DNA of 64,000 nucleotides from Paralichthys olivaceus (taxonomy: Eukaryota > Chordata > Actinopteri > Pleuronectiformes > Paralichthyidae). The notes below the pieces were generated by a model. It was not told the DNA's origin. It saw nothing but the letters and a program-made list of their open reading frames with translations, and searched no databases. Positions within the stretch are counted from its first letter, which is position 1. Each line of letters opens with the position of its first letter. The stretch spans positions 8,561,001 through 8,625,000 of the forward strand of contig NC_091102.1 of NCBI RefSeq assembly GCF_024713975.1. Reading direction: 5' to 3'. Shown one piece after another: positions 1-13,067 of this stretch. Made by a program: the position numbers and the translations under genes.

Positions 1-499
1 ACCATCACACACAAACACAGATGCTCAAATTTCACTGACACAGTTGCAGAAGAAGGTGCAACCAAACACACTCAAGCCTTCATCCTTGGAAAAATACACC
101 AGCATCAGTTCCTCAAAGGAAATGATACTACATCAGCTACGTGGATCTGTTGCAACATGTGTTTTTTTCACTCATTGCTGCCTCCATTCACAGTCTATCT
201 ACAACTTTCAATCATTTTCCATCTTGTTTTTCCTGTTGTTTTACCACCTATGGCTTTATTTATCTGCCAATTTCCTTTTCACTCCACTCTTGATTAAAAG
301 TAGAAATATAACAAGATACACAGACACACAGCCTTGTGATTCATGTCATCATGTGATGATTATTTCAGGGGGGAAAAACTGCTTTTCAGATGTTGCATCC
401 ACAGGCCATCTGAATACATACTGAAAAGATCACTGACAGCACGACTGGCTGTTTATCAAAATTCTTCTCGAGTTCTGGCAAGAAGTGACAGAGGGAAAT

Positions 500-965
500 C
501 AGCTGCAGGATTTAGATTCTCCTAAACAACACGGAGAGACATTGTTAGAGTTTGAGTAGAGAGCAGGTGGTCCAGCAAGAAACAAATAGCTAAACTCAAA
601 CTGTCCAAGAAAAAACACAAAGGAAAAAACCAACCTGAGACAAAACTGACAGAGACTAAGACCACAACTAGACAGACGACTCGACAAAGACAGAACTGAG
701 GACTTAAATACAAACTGAACTGATGACAAACTGGAGACAGGTGGTAGAGGACAAACAGGTGAAACACATTAAGACAGGAAGTAATGTCAACAAAAACATG
801 GGGGAGATCAGTATTTCAAAATAAAACAAGAAACATAGAATGAACACAAATCTGTAAACAAGGAAACAGGTAAAAGTGAAATAACCAAAAAGAAGTCCAT
901 AATCCGAACCAAAAAACCTCTTAATCCAAGAGCTTAGAGCCTGACAGAGTCATGACAGACAACAA
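500..965 (-). mobile_element. Probable solo LTR of a retrotransposon
   Basis: Read on the minus strand, the stretch begins near 955 with a TGTCATGACTCTGTCAGG-type start. It contains a TATTTAAG box at about 700-710 and has the long pyrimidine-rich composition I associate with Gypsy-type LTRs of teleosts. I see no gag or pol coding sequence on either side, so a solo LTR is the simplest reading. The boundaries are approximate and no target-site duplication was established. A different class of teleost repeat is possible. Confidence 0.4.
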
Positions 966-3900
966 GTTGCTTGGTTGATTCAAAGCTCCTGCCTCCACTC
1001 AGCCACACTGAAATGTTTCTAAGTCACTTGCAGGCTAAGCCCTTTCCCATTTCACCCCTTAGTCCTACCACTGGGCCCTACTCCATCGTTTTGCATGTGG
1101 CTTAGAATGGCTAGTGTCCCATTTCTCTTTGTGATGTAGGGGTAGTGGTCATTCAGTCATTTAAACACCCCTTAGTGTATTCAGGACTCCCTAAAAACGA
1201 AGGGGTAGATGGAAGTTTCAGGACAGAGCGAATCAAGATGGTGCCCACTGTGGGAAAAATGCTCATAAACTTTAGTATGAAATCTTGCTCAATAATCATG
1301 AAAATGTTTTAAATCCAGCATCTTATTTTAATCCAGTAGCAAATGAAAATGTAACAATTTAAACAGTGAGAGTAACACATGTTAATTCTGTGTCCTGTAT
1401 ATGAAGTTTAAAAAAAATGTCCCTACTCATGTTATAATGTTTTCAGTGAGGGGCAAAGTTTCTGTGGACATTGAAAATACATTGAAATAACCGATGTAAA
1501 CACAAGATGTGTATTTATCAATCTAGATTGTTTGCTGCTGATGTAGTGTGTCCCAATTCTCTCTCAGATGCACAGACACTCATGCACATTCAGTCTTCCC
1601 ATCTAATGACATGTGGCTTCACCATCTGGCCACACACTCCTATGCAAATAAGAATCTGTAGCCAGTGGGTGATGTTCTGCAGATGGAACATCAGGGTTTC
1701 TCCTCGAGAACAGGCTTGCAACCAAAAAATAGTGTTCAGTTCTGTGCTTGTGTGTGAGGGTACGTGTGCATCAGCATGAGTGTAAAACAAATGTGCAGAC
1801 AGAAGATTGGAGAGAGAGGAGAACCAACGCTCTCTCCTTTATTACTTTCTCTCACGCTCTTGACAAATGAAATATGTTACAATGGCTTCTGGCTAATCAA
1901 AGCTAATTAGCCTTCCTGTGTGCACACTGACTGTGAGGGAAACACTGATAACTCCCTAAGCACCATTACTCTTTCCTCCTGGCCAGAACTTTCAAAAGCT
2001 GCTATAATCCTCGTGTGTAGGGCAGAAACATTTGTGTCAGTCACACATTTTCATTTACATACCAATGCTTCACCAGCACACAACTTGTAATTACTGATTT
2101 TTTAAGCCACTTGGAGGCAGAGAAACAAGTTGTGAACACAATATAGACATTGACGCGTCTTCACCTTTCAACTTGCAATGTTTAATGTGTTTCTCATTTG
2201 CACATTTAGCTATTATGGGGGCACATTAGAAGTTGTGTGTCTGCTCACAAGATGAATATATCCAATATTCAGTCTCCTTATGCTCTGTTTTTGGCTCAAG
2301 AATTAACTGATGTGATAAAATATGTCGGAGGAAGTATAAATACAAATGTGTGAATACAAACCTAACGACAAAGCAAATGATTCCCAAAACGGTCCTGTCT
2401 TTTAGAAGCTGGTCAGTATTAGTGGTCAGTAGATATTGTGCAGATCAGAGATACATGTATGTTTTAGGAAACGTTAATATTTTTTGCTTGGAATGAGACG
2501 AAAATGTCTCATATCTGTATGCAGTGTTGCAGAATTACAAATTGCTGTTTTTACACTTTTCTTATGTTAAACAGCTGCTGGTTACAGAGTTATATTTAGC
2601 GAGCAGACACAAGAGTGCTATCACTCTTCCCCTTAGTTATAAAGTTACAATAAAGGTATTTCCCAGAATTTCAAATTAATTCTTTGAACTGTGATGAGTT
2701 TCATTATAACAGCAGCTGGTGCAGGGTTCAACCCTCAAGCTAATTTTCAACCACAAACTCTGAGCCACACTGCAATGAAACTATGGGCTCAATGCAAATT
2801 TAGAAAGAGGCTAACTCTATAGTCCACCAATTATTTTGAGTGCTATTTTCAGTTCAAAGAGCCAAACGACAGAAGGGAAGCCTGCAGCACTGGAGGTGTG
2901 GGTGGAGTGTGATGTCTGACCACTGGCTCTGGATTACAGCATGTTCTCTGTTTGCAGACCAGAGGAACTGAGCAGCTGCAGGATGTGAGAGGAAAATACT
3001 CTGATTCAAATTTCAGAGGTTTTATTATTGCAAATACCTCAACTGATTGAGGCAGATTGGAGTACGCTGCTTCAATTTATACCTCATTTACATCATATTA
3101 ATTTCCTGCACATGCTATCTGTCTAATGTATCTGCATGTAGTTAAATGCATAATTTCATGCAGTGCTATCTCAAGACTGATCAGGTCCAGTCTGTGAGGT
3201 CGGGTTGGATGGATTGTCTGTGCACATGGGAGGAGATTTGAAGGCGAGATTAAAGAAGGTCTGGGTGTATCGAGACCGAGGATTTTACCTGAGAGAAACA
3301 CATCTGTTCTTTATGAAGACTTTGTCAGTAGTGACAGTAGTTAATGCACAAACTATGTAACCAACTTTATGTTGATTTTATTTATCACCTCCCACATGGA
3401 GGTAATGTTTTCATTTATTACGCTTGTTTGTTGATTGATTTGTGCGCAAAATTACACAATTAAAACTAAATGGATTTCCATGAATGTTGGTGGGGGGATG
3501 TGATATAGGGGGCAAATGTTTCTCCACATCTGAAGCATAAACATTGTATTTTTCCAGGGAATAATTCATGAGGTGATAATGAGGCATGTTTGGGGAACTG
3601 ATGTCTATCAGTGTGTGCAGCTTGATTGAATTTAAGGGACTGTATGCACTCCAGTGTATGCACTCCAGTGAATACTATTCTAGTTTTATTATTTTGTTTA
3701 GTGATGGTTTACATTGGAATGAGTTCATTACCTTGACGTTAACTTTAAAATATTTGTCTCATTATCTATGGCCTGCCATATTAAACAACCTTGTGTAAAT
3801 ATGTGAAAACACTGTTAAGTTCAACTTTTCCACCTCTTGTGTAACATCACTCATAACACATCAGTATTGTTATTTTACCAACAATATGAAGGCTGGTGAG

Positions 3901-5950
3901 CAGGTTCGTCAACAGCAACATTAAAGTAATTCAAGTGAAAAGTTAACTAGCGTGGCAGAGGCTATTATTAGATATGCTGCAAAAACAGTGGATGAATTAT
4001 TAATGAGGTTCATATTTTACCCATGAATATTAAGGTTTCATTTTTTTTTTCTTTCACACAGTATATCAGACATTCTGTAGACTATATAAATTACAACCCC
4101 CCCTCTCTGTTTAATTCATATGCAGTGTATGACTCTCTATCCCAGCTGGCCCCTCGTGTTGCTGCAGCTATCAGAGAAAAGACGGCTCTATCCTATAAGA
4201 CCAAGGTATTCGTAAATGTCACGGACATAGTGGCTAATCCAGCATGGTAAATGTCATCCAAACCTTGCCACTAAGCCAAGTGCCCCCACCTCCTCAAACA
4301 GTCGATGGAGCACTGAATGAAAAACACTTTCTGTTGACTGACAGGCTACAACAGGCAGCGGCTCTGGTCACAGCAGTCGGAATGGAAAAAAGAACGCAGT
4401 GGTTGCTTTGCACACAGCACAGGTACGCATTAAACACCTCAACTCTCAACAGGCCGCGTGAAACCAGAGTGTGAGATGCAGAGATAATGACATACAAACA
4501 AACTGGATGATGGAGTCCAGAGGGAAGTGGTGGGAGAGAGGGCGCGGTATGAAAAGCAGAAAGCAGTTTTTAAAAAAAAATGTTTTTGTCTAAATGCCTT
4601 TTGTCAGGAATAAAGTGTTTTGTGTTCAGGGACTCAAGATTTTGCTTTGTTTAAACCCCCTCATTTGTTTCTGTAACCATCATCTCCAAAGTAATGATCT
4701 CCCGTTGGTGTATGATGAATTGTACTGCACAGCATCCCAGATAACTTCTTGACATTTGTTTTGTGCAGTGAACAAGGTGTGCCTCCTTCAGATGCCTGTC
4801 TGCAGCAAGGCAGTCAAATGTGTCATGAAGTGCACACAGCCTGCAGGTCTTTGTTCCAAATCAGAACAGCTTCCCCTCAGAGCTGGACAAGGTTTTTCTC
4901 TACTTGTGTGGGCTCGATGCGAGCATCCACGAATACAATCTCACAGCAGTGACATTCAAATTTTGAAATATTTTACAAAACTATCAATGACAAACAGGAT
5001 GCATTTTGCACCATTGAGATGATACTCAGACAATTTACAGCTGCCTTCACATAAAAATTGGGAACGTGCCTCAAAGAGATTCATAGAAGACATCATGGAC
5101 ATCAAATATGCTTTTCACAACTTGATGAAGATGTACGTGGCAACAATGGTGCATTAAATGTTTGTGTGTATCAAACTATTCCACTGATTAGAAAAAATGT
5201 ATGATGCGACATAGTCCATGTTGATATCCCTGGTATTGTGAAAAGTTAATGGAAATCTGACAGCGACGTGATTCATTTTCCTCCGTGGACAAAGAGCGGC
5301 AGCGTGATGGACAAGAATGAGCCGGTGTGGCAGACGAGCAATCGATTTGTGGAGTGACGTCGAGCGTAATAATGGTGACAGCAGCTATGAAGGGTCACAC
5401 ACGCTCATTTACTCTCTTTAAATGATGATCTCAGATTGGTGCAAGGTCCTTAGAAAATGCAAAAATAGAGAGAAAGATGGCAGTGATAAGCCTGAATGAA
5501 AAGAAGTTATTGAAGCAGTGTATATGTGCGAAACATAACTTAATAGCACAGCATTGAAATAGATACAGCTCGTACTTTATCTACGTTGCTGTGATAGAGC
5601 ATAATACAAACCTCCCACTTTAAGAATGACTCTAGAGAGTTACTTGAGAAATGTGACAACATACCTAGAAATCACTAAGACAAGTTGCCCCGAACTGCCA
5701 TGTTTGCTGATTTTAGTTATAAGTGTGAAAAATGGTAAATCAGTGCTCACCTCAGACAGGATATGACATCAGACCAAGCAGATGCACAAATCTCGTATTC
5801 TACTTCTAAGTATCGCCTTTTAGAGGTGAAGATATTAACGATGTGACAAGAATGAGTCCCCTGAATGCTGAACTATCATATTTTAGCCAACATGATTTCA
5901 ATGGTTGTGATCAACATTTCCATGGTAAAAGCGAACTCCACCAATAAGTA

Positions 5951-6214
5951 GTAAATGGTTGTATTTATATAGTGCTTTTCTAGTCTGGAAGACCACTCAA
6001 AGTGCTTTACACTACAGTTTTCCATTCACCCATTCACACACACATTCATACAGTGCTTCTATAGCTAGCACTTTTTTTGATGTTCTATTGGGCAGTTTTG
6101 GGGTTCAGTATCTTGCCCAAGGACACTTTGGCATGCAGATGGGAAGACTGGGGATTGAACTTCTGACCTTCTGGTTGGAGGATGACCGCTCTATCCCCCT
6201 CAGCCACAGCCACC
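5951..6214 (-). mobile_element. tRNA-derived SINE
   Basis: On the minus strand the head reads GGCTGTGGCTGAGGGGGAT, then TAGAGCGG, which resembles a pol III A box. About 35 bases on comes GTCAGAAGTTCAATCCCC, a B-box-like element. The body contains the very common teleost segments 'cttgcccaaggacactttgg' and 'gtgctttacac' (plus strand). Together these match the tRNA-derived short interspersed repeat seen in many percomorph genomes. The 98-base-scale ORFs across it are not coding. Confidence 0.75.
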
Positions 6215-6650
6215 CCAGTGTAATACTTCTCCATGACGTTGCAAATAAAACAGTTTTAGTTCAAATATAGCTGATATCATTTGGACTTGCAGCTTCTATA
6301 GCAGCATATAACATCCTCTCACAATCTCGTAGCTGGTGGTAAGTCTACCTTGGATGGTTCAAATTTTATGGATGAACATTTTTAAACCATGCTGTTGAGC
6401 TCTATTCTCACCAAACGTTGGATGCATCCTTGTTTGGTTTGTAAAGTGTGATGTTCTGATTTAGTTCAGAATCACAAGTCATTATCATGCCTGCGTGCCA
6501 CATATCACTCATCACTGACATCTATAGAAGATTTCAAACAGCAGTGGGGATGACTAACGGTGAATGAAATTGTTGAGAACAGTTGTCAGCTGCCACAAGC
6601 ACAATGAAGGTGCTTGATCTCTGCACTGTCTTCTGTGCACGTTTAGCAAA

Positions 6651-6658
6651 CACACACA

Positions 6659-6689
<31 letters not shown>

Positions 6690-6740
6690 ACTCACTCACT
6701 CACTCACTCACTCACTCACTCACAAACACACACACACACC
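6651..6740. repeat. (CT)n / (CTCA)n / (CA)n compound microsatellite
   Basis: A run of CT dinucleotides passes into CTCA (ACTC) tetranucleotides and then CA dinucleotides. No gene lies nearby. Confidence 0.95.
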
Positions 6741-7450
6741 TCATCAACTACCAATTGTTGGGAATAAAAATAGAAAGTGTTGATTAATAAAGTAGCAGGT
6801 GCAGAAAGGACTGAAGGGAAATTGCAGGAGCCATGACGCACTTTAATGTTCAATCTCTTTCTTCTCAAGTCAAGTCAGTTTTATTAATATCGCTCAAAAT
6901 AACCACTTTCTCCCCAGGGAGGTTCAGATCTGTGTGTGACCTGCGACTGACTTGCGAAAGACTCTGCAGACCCTCGATTAGGATAAAGCGTATTTATTTT
7001 TATGAATAAATGCCCCGTGTGACCAGGATTTGATTCCTGACTCTCTCTCTCACACACACACTAAGCCTTTAGAGAAAGACAGGCTGGCACATCAGCATAT
7101 AATAACCCACTGAATTACAGAAGCCTCAGATACTTTAAAGATGCGTCCTTTTTTCCAGCAGAAGTCCCATAAATTCTTCTCTTCTTCAGAAATGTGTGAA
7201 ACCATAAAAAACAGTCTATCCTCATTTGAATTTGGAGATAAGCAGATATAATTGTCTTGATGAAAATGAGTGGTGGTATTTTTAAAGGGAAGTCCTAGTC
7301 AAACATATAGGACTGTAGTTTTTCCTCATTTGGATCTCCAGCTGGACACAAGTTAAGTCAGGTCACTTTCTACAAAACGCAGCAGACAGAATGTATAGGG
7401 GGGTAACAAACCTCTGGGTAACAAATATGAAGTGGTGTGTGTTTGCTCAC

Positions 7451-7604
7451 CTCTCTGCCTCACACTTCGAGGTACGAGCTGTGTGAAGGCGTTGTCGCAG
7501 GTGACGTTTGAAGCCTCGAAGCTCCCGTTACCTTGGATCGCATCCGCCTGAGCTCCGGCGCACTCGGGGGAGGTCGAGGTCTCATTTTGCGCGTAAAGAT
7601 CCAT
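7451..7604 (-). CDS. Candidate first coding exon of an unidentified gene
   Basis: An ATG at 7,604 with A at -3 and G at +4 opens 51 codons that end at a strong donor, GAG|GTGAGC (exon end 7,451, phase 1). The peptide starts MDLYAQNETSTS and has three N-glycosylation sequons (NET, NGS, NVT) and two cysteines. It has no hydrophobic signal segment. It lies in the most GC- and CpG-rich patch of the left half of the window (about 7,480-7,950), as a promoter-proximal exon would. A short, glycosylated N-terminus ending in a phase-1 intron would fit a multi-exon class A G-protein-coupled receptor, but I cannot identify one. No downstream exon is visible to the left edge, so the gene would need an intron longer than 7.4 kb. 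It may not be a gene. Confidence 0.35.
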
Positions 7605-7960
7605 ATTTTGGATTCAGAGTTACAGAGAGTTCAAATCACAGCTTCTGTCCAATTTCGTCTGGGTCTCTAAAGGGGTGACAAATAACGCTCTCTGCATCCG
7701 TGTCCCATCTCACCTGGTGAGCAGAGTTAAGATGTGGTGAGCGACTGTCTCCCGATGTCCAAAACAAAAAAAGAAAAACTGAACATAATTAGTTTACCTA
7801 TTTCCGATGTTTTTCCGCTTGTACTGAAGATGCGTCTCACTTGGCATCACGCGAGTTGATCAAGGATCTGTGCGCGCCAGGAGAGAGAGGAGGGAGGAGG
7901 GAGGAGCGCGGCGCACTGCTGCGCCTCTGCCAAGTGAAGCACATGGAGAGAGCGACTGAC
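7480..7960. promoter_or_regulatory. GC-rich, CpG-containing patch (possible promoter)
   Basis: This patch is clearly richer in G+C and CpG than its AT-rich surroundings (for example ggcgcactcg, gtgcgcgcc, gcgcggcgcac). It covers the candidate leftward exon and about 350 bases upstream of it. A CpG-island-type promoter firing leftward is the likely reading. Its role is inferred from composition only. Confidence 0.35.
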
Positions 7961-10777
7961 TGCAGAGTGTGGAGGACTAATGTAGGGCTGCTGGTGTGTG
8001 TGTGTGTGTGTGCATGTGTATGAGGGGTGGACATCACTGAAAAAGTACACACACACCATCAGTGCTGAGCAAACTGCTGCTAAACATTTTTAAGTGGTGC
8101 CAGACGCAGAGGACACAGACTGAAATTAACCTGAACAATCATTAAGAGGTTTTTTTTTATACAGGAAAATAGAAAATAGCCTGAAAGATACTGTATCTCG
8201 GCTCTTGACCTGTGATGCTGTTGCAACAATATCACTGAATCTTTTATTATAGATACAGTTTGGAAGAAGAAAAACAAACATACGCTATGAAATGTTCCAT
8301 AACTCTGATGTGACAGGTCCAACGCACTTTTTGTGGTTTCACAATCTATTTTAAAATTGTGGGTCATATTAAATGAATGAGACTGATGAGAATTTTAGAG
8401 AATTTAACATGATGCATTGCATGATCATTTTACACTCTCTTGATTGCTCCTCTTTTATATCAATAACATCTGCTGACAAACCTTATTCATTAAAACCTTA
8501 TTAGAGCTTTGTTCAACAAAAGCGCCTGTTGTGGTTGCAGGTGCTCACTGTCGCCCCCATCTGGTGTATGGGTGCACTTTCTGTCTTCATCAATAAGCTC
8601 TGTGCTGATTGTGGAAGATTCTGGGCAGCAGGGTTGTCTCAGTCCTCAGCAAGAGTACAAACATTCTCATCTCCTATTAAAGGATGATCTTACTTTATCT
8701 TAAGCCATCTTTCACAAAAACTTGTGATTCAATGTGTGCTCTGAGCCTGGACAGGTTACAAGCTTGTTTGTGTCTTCCACACCACCTTTACAATTGGGAG
8801 GTTTCAACTGTTCTGCTTTCTGAGGCATGTTATTGCTGCAGACAATGAAGGGTTTAGCCTCTGAATGCTCAAATGACTCCCGGCAAATGGCTCCCATTAT
8901 TTCAAGCAGCCCAGCTCTCATCCTTCTCCCGCTCTAATTAGCCGGCTCGGTCAGGTCCTGTCCACAGCCTCTTAGCCCCTCATAAACAAGCCACGTAAGG
9001 ATGCTAATCAACGTGAGGAGAGAGACTAGTGCTCCCTGTTGAGTGCAGTAATCACAAACTGGTATGACTTGTTAATTACTGATGTTCCACTACTGATGAC
9101 GACTGGTTGGAGATAATCACTTGTGGTGTGGCGTTTTGCTCATGCCTGTATCCTCTCGTTGCTACAGCATATGAATACTTTGCTGCAGCTATAGTAAACA
9201 CACAATGAGATTATGTTCCGGATCTAATAAACAACTGCAGCTCCGGAGAATTCATCAGTCCGGGAAGCCAGCGTCACGGAAATACTTTTCTTTTGGCAAA
9301 CACAAGGCAGTGACAGGGGGTAACGGATAGTGAATGCATCAGTGCTAAGCCGAGCTGAAGGAGATTCCTGGCTCCTGGACCCCTGTTATCGATTGTTCAA
9401 ACATGGCTCTGGAGCTGGAGTGGAGTGTGTGGCTGAGTGTGTTTGTGTGTGTTTTAATGGGACCAGAACATCAGCAGTCGCATGAGACTGATCTGAGGAT
9501 GCATACACCTGGATCAGAGTGTCTGTGTGTACAAGCAGGGAGGCCGGTGCCCCCAAGCCTGCACTGATTCCTCCGTTTCCTGCTGGTGTTCATTAGCAGA
9601 GAGTCACGTATTTTGTTTTTACCCATGAGTGCTGTGTAAAAAAACAGCAATGGAAAGTAATGAAGTACATTTACTGTCCTGTACTTGAGTACAATTTGAG
9701 TCACATAGCTTCAGCATTTGCATTTTATACTTTGCTCCTTTTTAAATGGTGCAACAAAGTGTTAACAAAAGAAGTGTAGACAAGCACAGGGACACACACA
9801 CACACAGCCAAAAGAGAAAAGACGAGACAAAAACAAAGGGGACACAAACAAACTGAGGAACACGATATAATTTCAACCTGGTGGGTATGAGACATGAAAA
9901 CAGAAGGTCTGTATCTATGTGCAAGGACAAAGATGATGGGGGTAAGGGATGTTGAGTGATGCATGGTATAGGGGCTTTTTTACAAATGAGGTATGTGCAT
10001 CATCACACACAAAACAAAATGTACATTTTGCATTAGTGCTCACAAGGCTATTAACATTTTATATCTAATTTGTTTTCCACTCCAGGATGCATTGGGGGAC
10101 CATTTTCAGTCATGGCACTACAACAAATTAACAACAAAAGGAGAATCACAACAGCAAAAGGCAATATTTGTTGTTGTGTTTCCCTTTTTGTCGCCACCGT
10201 ATGACACTCAAGATGACAATAAATTGAGCCCTTAAGTCTCACCAGGCAGATTCAGGTTTGAACAACAGACATATTTTGACCTTGCTTTGATTTTGTCCAC
10301 TTAATGTTGTTTTTGGTTTGAATTGGAGAGGACTTCTGAGGAAAATGTCACCATCTCTGTGTGTATTCATGGAATTACAGAGATTTATAGTCTCCCTGGA
10401 GACTGTGTGAAAGGATAATACTGGAATAATCCTAATAGAATTCAGATCACAATGATTAAACAGAGAAAATGAGCCTCGTCTTGTAGCACAGTAATGAATT
10501 AACTTCTGCAGATTTGCTTCTCTTGGCTTTTGTTATGTTATTCTCACCTTTGTCCCGTGCCGAGGACAGTGTTGTAATAACGTGTCTTTTATAACTAAAG
10601 GACTCTCCCAGAACACAGTAACCATAAAACTGGAGGACTGAGCTACACCCGAGCTCACCCTGAACTTTGTTGCTCTGACCATAAATGTCTGTTTAGTCCA
10701 AGAACAGAGTAATAAAGGGTTTTTTTTAAGCTCACTTCTGATTCATATTGACATGGAAAACGTTTAAATGTGCTGCA

Positions 10778-10951
10778 TTTACATTGACCACCACTCAGAG
10801 TGCTTCACACTTCGAGTCCCTTTCAACCATTTACACTCACTGATCCATCAGGATACTTTGACATGCGGACACTAAAGGACACCAAATGACACTTTAGCGG
10901 ATTGGATGTTCCAATATGAGGACGAGCTGCTTTACCTCCTGAACCACTGTT
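10778..10951 (-). mobile_element. Degraded copy of the teleost SINE
   Basis: The plus strand contains 'gaccaccactcagagtgctt', 'actttgacatgcgg' and 'ctgctttacctcctgaacca'. These align in order with the body and tRNA-like head of the better preserved copy at 5,951-6,214. The central part is rearranged and the B box is poor, so this looks like an old, decayed copy. Confidence 0.5.
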
Positions 10952-12333
10952 AAAAAATTTAAATCTTAAAAGAGCTGCAAGACTGCGGTGAGGAAAAACT
11001 TCAACATATAATGTTCCTCGAGGCTCAACAGTCCCTTCATGAAAACACATTTAAATTCACTGGATCCAGAATTTTATTTGGATCTGCACCAAATTGCACA
11101 CACTCATGACTATGAGCCCCCAACATATGTTTGATTGTTTTCATCAAGATCCTTGAATTAGTCTCTGCGTAATTAACGAAAATCATGAAAACCGTCTTAT
11201 CTTGTAAAACTGAATGGGTTCTTTCTTGGCTCGTGTCTTAACCATCCACATAATTTCACAGAAATTGTTTGAGGAATTTTCGCATTAATCCTGTAAAATA
11301 TAACAATAACAACAATAAATGTAATAAATGAATTATAACATATATCAGGACTCTTTTTTTGAAGAACTGTAATGTGTGAGGTGATACTTGAGTTGGATTG
11401 TCACTGTACGTTTGTCTCTTGATTATGTCACACATTGTTTTCCTTTCGTGTTTCAGGGGAAACAATGCAGTTATGTGTGTAAATGAGTACATGTGCAAAT
11501 GATGCAACTCCTGTGATGTAGTGACTGTGATGTCTGTGCCCATCACCACCTGCATCATCTACATTTGACCTCCGCTGCTTCACGCTTCCATCGTTCTTTC
11601 TGAGGGCAGACTGCACAGGGACATGAGACATTTACTAACGAAAAGCTCTGTTAAATAGCTCATCCTTTAGTCTTACCTTTGGCCCTTTGTCAGAGTACCA
11701 GCAGAGAGGCAGAGTGGGGGGGCGGAGGAGGGAGGAGGACAGGTTGAAGCTACAGGAGATAACAACCACGCAGTAACGGGTGAGCTCCTCCTTTGGACTG
11801 GGTCAGCGAGCAGAGAAGAGCTGGTGAGCATTTTACCTGCACTGAACATGAACATTTACATCAACTCTCTGAATTGTGACACATATACCTTGATAACAGA
11901 AAGCTTCTACAGGCATAATTATTGCTGAATTTGGAAAAAAGTTTGTGTAAATTAATTTTGTGTAACAGAATTTGACGTTTATTAATGCAAATGCACTTGG
12001 CAAGGTGTGATTTTTTTTGTTTGATTTAAGGAGAAGATTCAAAAGGTATTAAATGATGTAAGATTGAAGGTTTTGTCAACAATGACTTCTTGTCATTAGG
12101 AGTCAGAGTGTGGGCATTTTGTTTCATTGTAATCGATTGGAAACACTGATGTTTCATTTTTAATTTATGTTACAGATGTTATGTGCAAGTAATGCAGTGG
12201 ATTATATTTATCGGTGTTTTTTTCTCTTTCAACTGTCCTTGTGCTCTTGAAATTACATATTAACACATTATCTAACACAATGGAACAGGAAGAACTGTAT
12301 ATGATTCTGTCAATCAATAGAGTAGACCCAAAC

Positions 12334-12392
12334 ACACACACCTGGCCACCTGCCCCCCCACACTCACACACACTCACACACTCACACTCTCA

Positions 12393-12435
<43 letters not shown>

Positions 12436-12448
12436 ACACACACACACC
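12334..12448. repeat. (CA)n / (CTCACA)n microsatellite
   Basis: CA dinucleotides are interrupted by CTCACA units, then form a long run of perfect CA. It lies in the 5' region of pdzk1. Confidence 0.95.
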
Positions 12449-12985
12449 TTTACGAGTCTCAGATATGGAAATAACCGTTTCAAGCGGAGGATTAGAGTGA
12501 CATTCCTCACTGTGGAATTCAAAGTCCAAGCCGTCTTTTAAAAGAGAGTCATCACCATCAGTCAGCTGTGGCTCCTATTAACCGTTAACTGCCAATGCAG
12601 TGCTGACACGGGAGATTAACTTTTCATCCAAAGCTATCAGCTCTTCTATGGCTTCTTTAAGTCCAGGGCTATTCAATGAATATATTATATATATATAAGG
12701 GCGACAGTGGTGACAGGAAAAGGGGGAAGACAGAGGACAGACTTCCTAGTTTATAAGTAAATCCAATACTGGCAGCTGCTTCTTTACTGAAGGTTTACAT
12801 TGTGAAAATTGAGAAGCACTTGTGTCTTGTTTATATCACAGCCACAAAGCACCAAGGCATCTACATGTTCTACCATTCTGTTTTTATCTCTACATTGATT
12901 CAAACTAGTGAGGCAACATTTGGAGATTAGTGTTAAAACTAAGGCAACTTTATCACATTTTATGAAAGACATTAGAAGTTATAAC

Positions 12986-12989
<4 letters not shown>

Positions 12990-13046
<57 letters not shown>
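12990..13046 (+). repeat. (TG)n tract beside the pdzk1 acceptor
   Basis: About 28 TG units end 18 bases before the AG acceptor of the first coding exon of pdzk1. Only the pyrimidine tract TTCTTTCCTCCTTGTC lies between. The same arrangement, TG repeat then T-rich tract then acceptor, is known from human CFTR exon 9, where its length changes exon inclusion. Confidence 0.95.
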
Positions 13047-13048
<2 letters not shown>

Positions 13049-13067
13049 CTTTCCTCCTTGTCAGGAC

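Larger units (their letters stand above)
1..7352. other. Region with no recognised gene
   Basis: I see no exon series on either strand that resembles a known protein. The open frames here are short and have no matching splice sites or recognisable domains. The stretch holds a probable solo LTR, a tRNA-derived SINE, a (CT)n/(CTCA)n microsatellite at about 6,659-6,739 and otherwise AT-rich single-copy-looking sequence. If the candidate exon at 7,451-7,604 belongs to a real leftward gene, this stretch would be its first intron. Confidence 0.6.
7605..13064. other. Intergenic / 5' region of pdzk1
   Basis: No protein-coding exon is recognised. A possible non-coding first exon of pdzk1 ends at a GTGAGC donor near 11,822, after a GC-rich stretch at 11,710-11,822; this is a guess from position. 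The rest holds a degraded SINE-like copy at about 10,778-10,951, a CA microsatellite at 12,334-12,448 and AT-rich sequence. Confidence 0.4.

Noticed and set aside
3636-3671. Tandem 'tatgcactccagtg' direct repeat, two copies
   Set aside because: Only two short copies are present; it looks like an ordinary small duplication with no sign of function.
6180-6214. Possible tRNA gene on the minus strand
   Set aside because: The A- and B-box-like elements are present, but no cloverleaf forms and the flanks match the SINE body.
5959-6270. 103-codon ORF
   Set aside because: It lies across a tRNA-derived SINE with pol III-like boxes and has no protein similarity I recognise.
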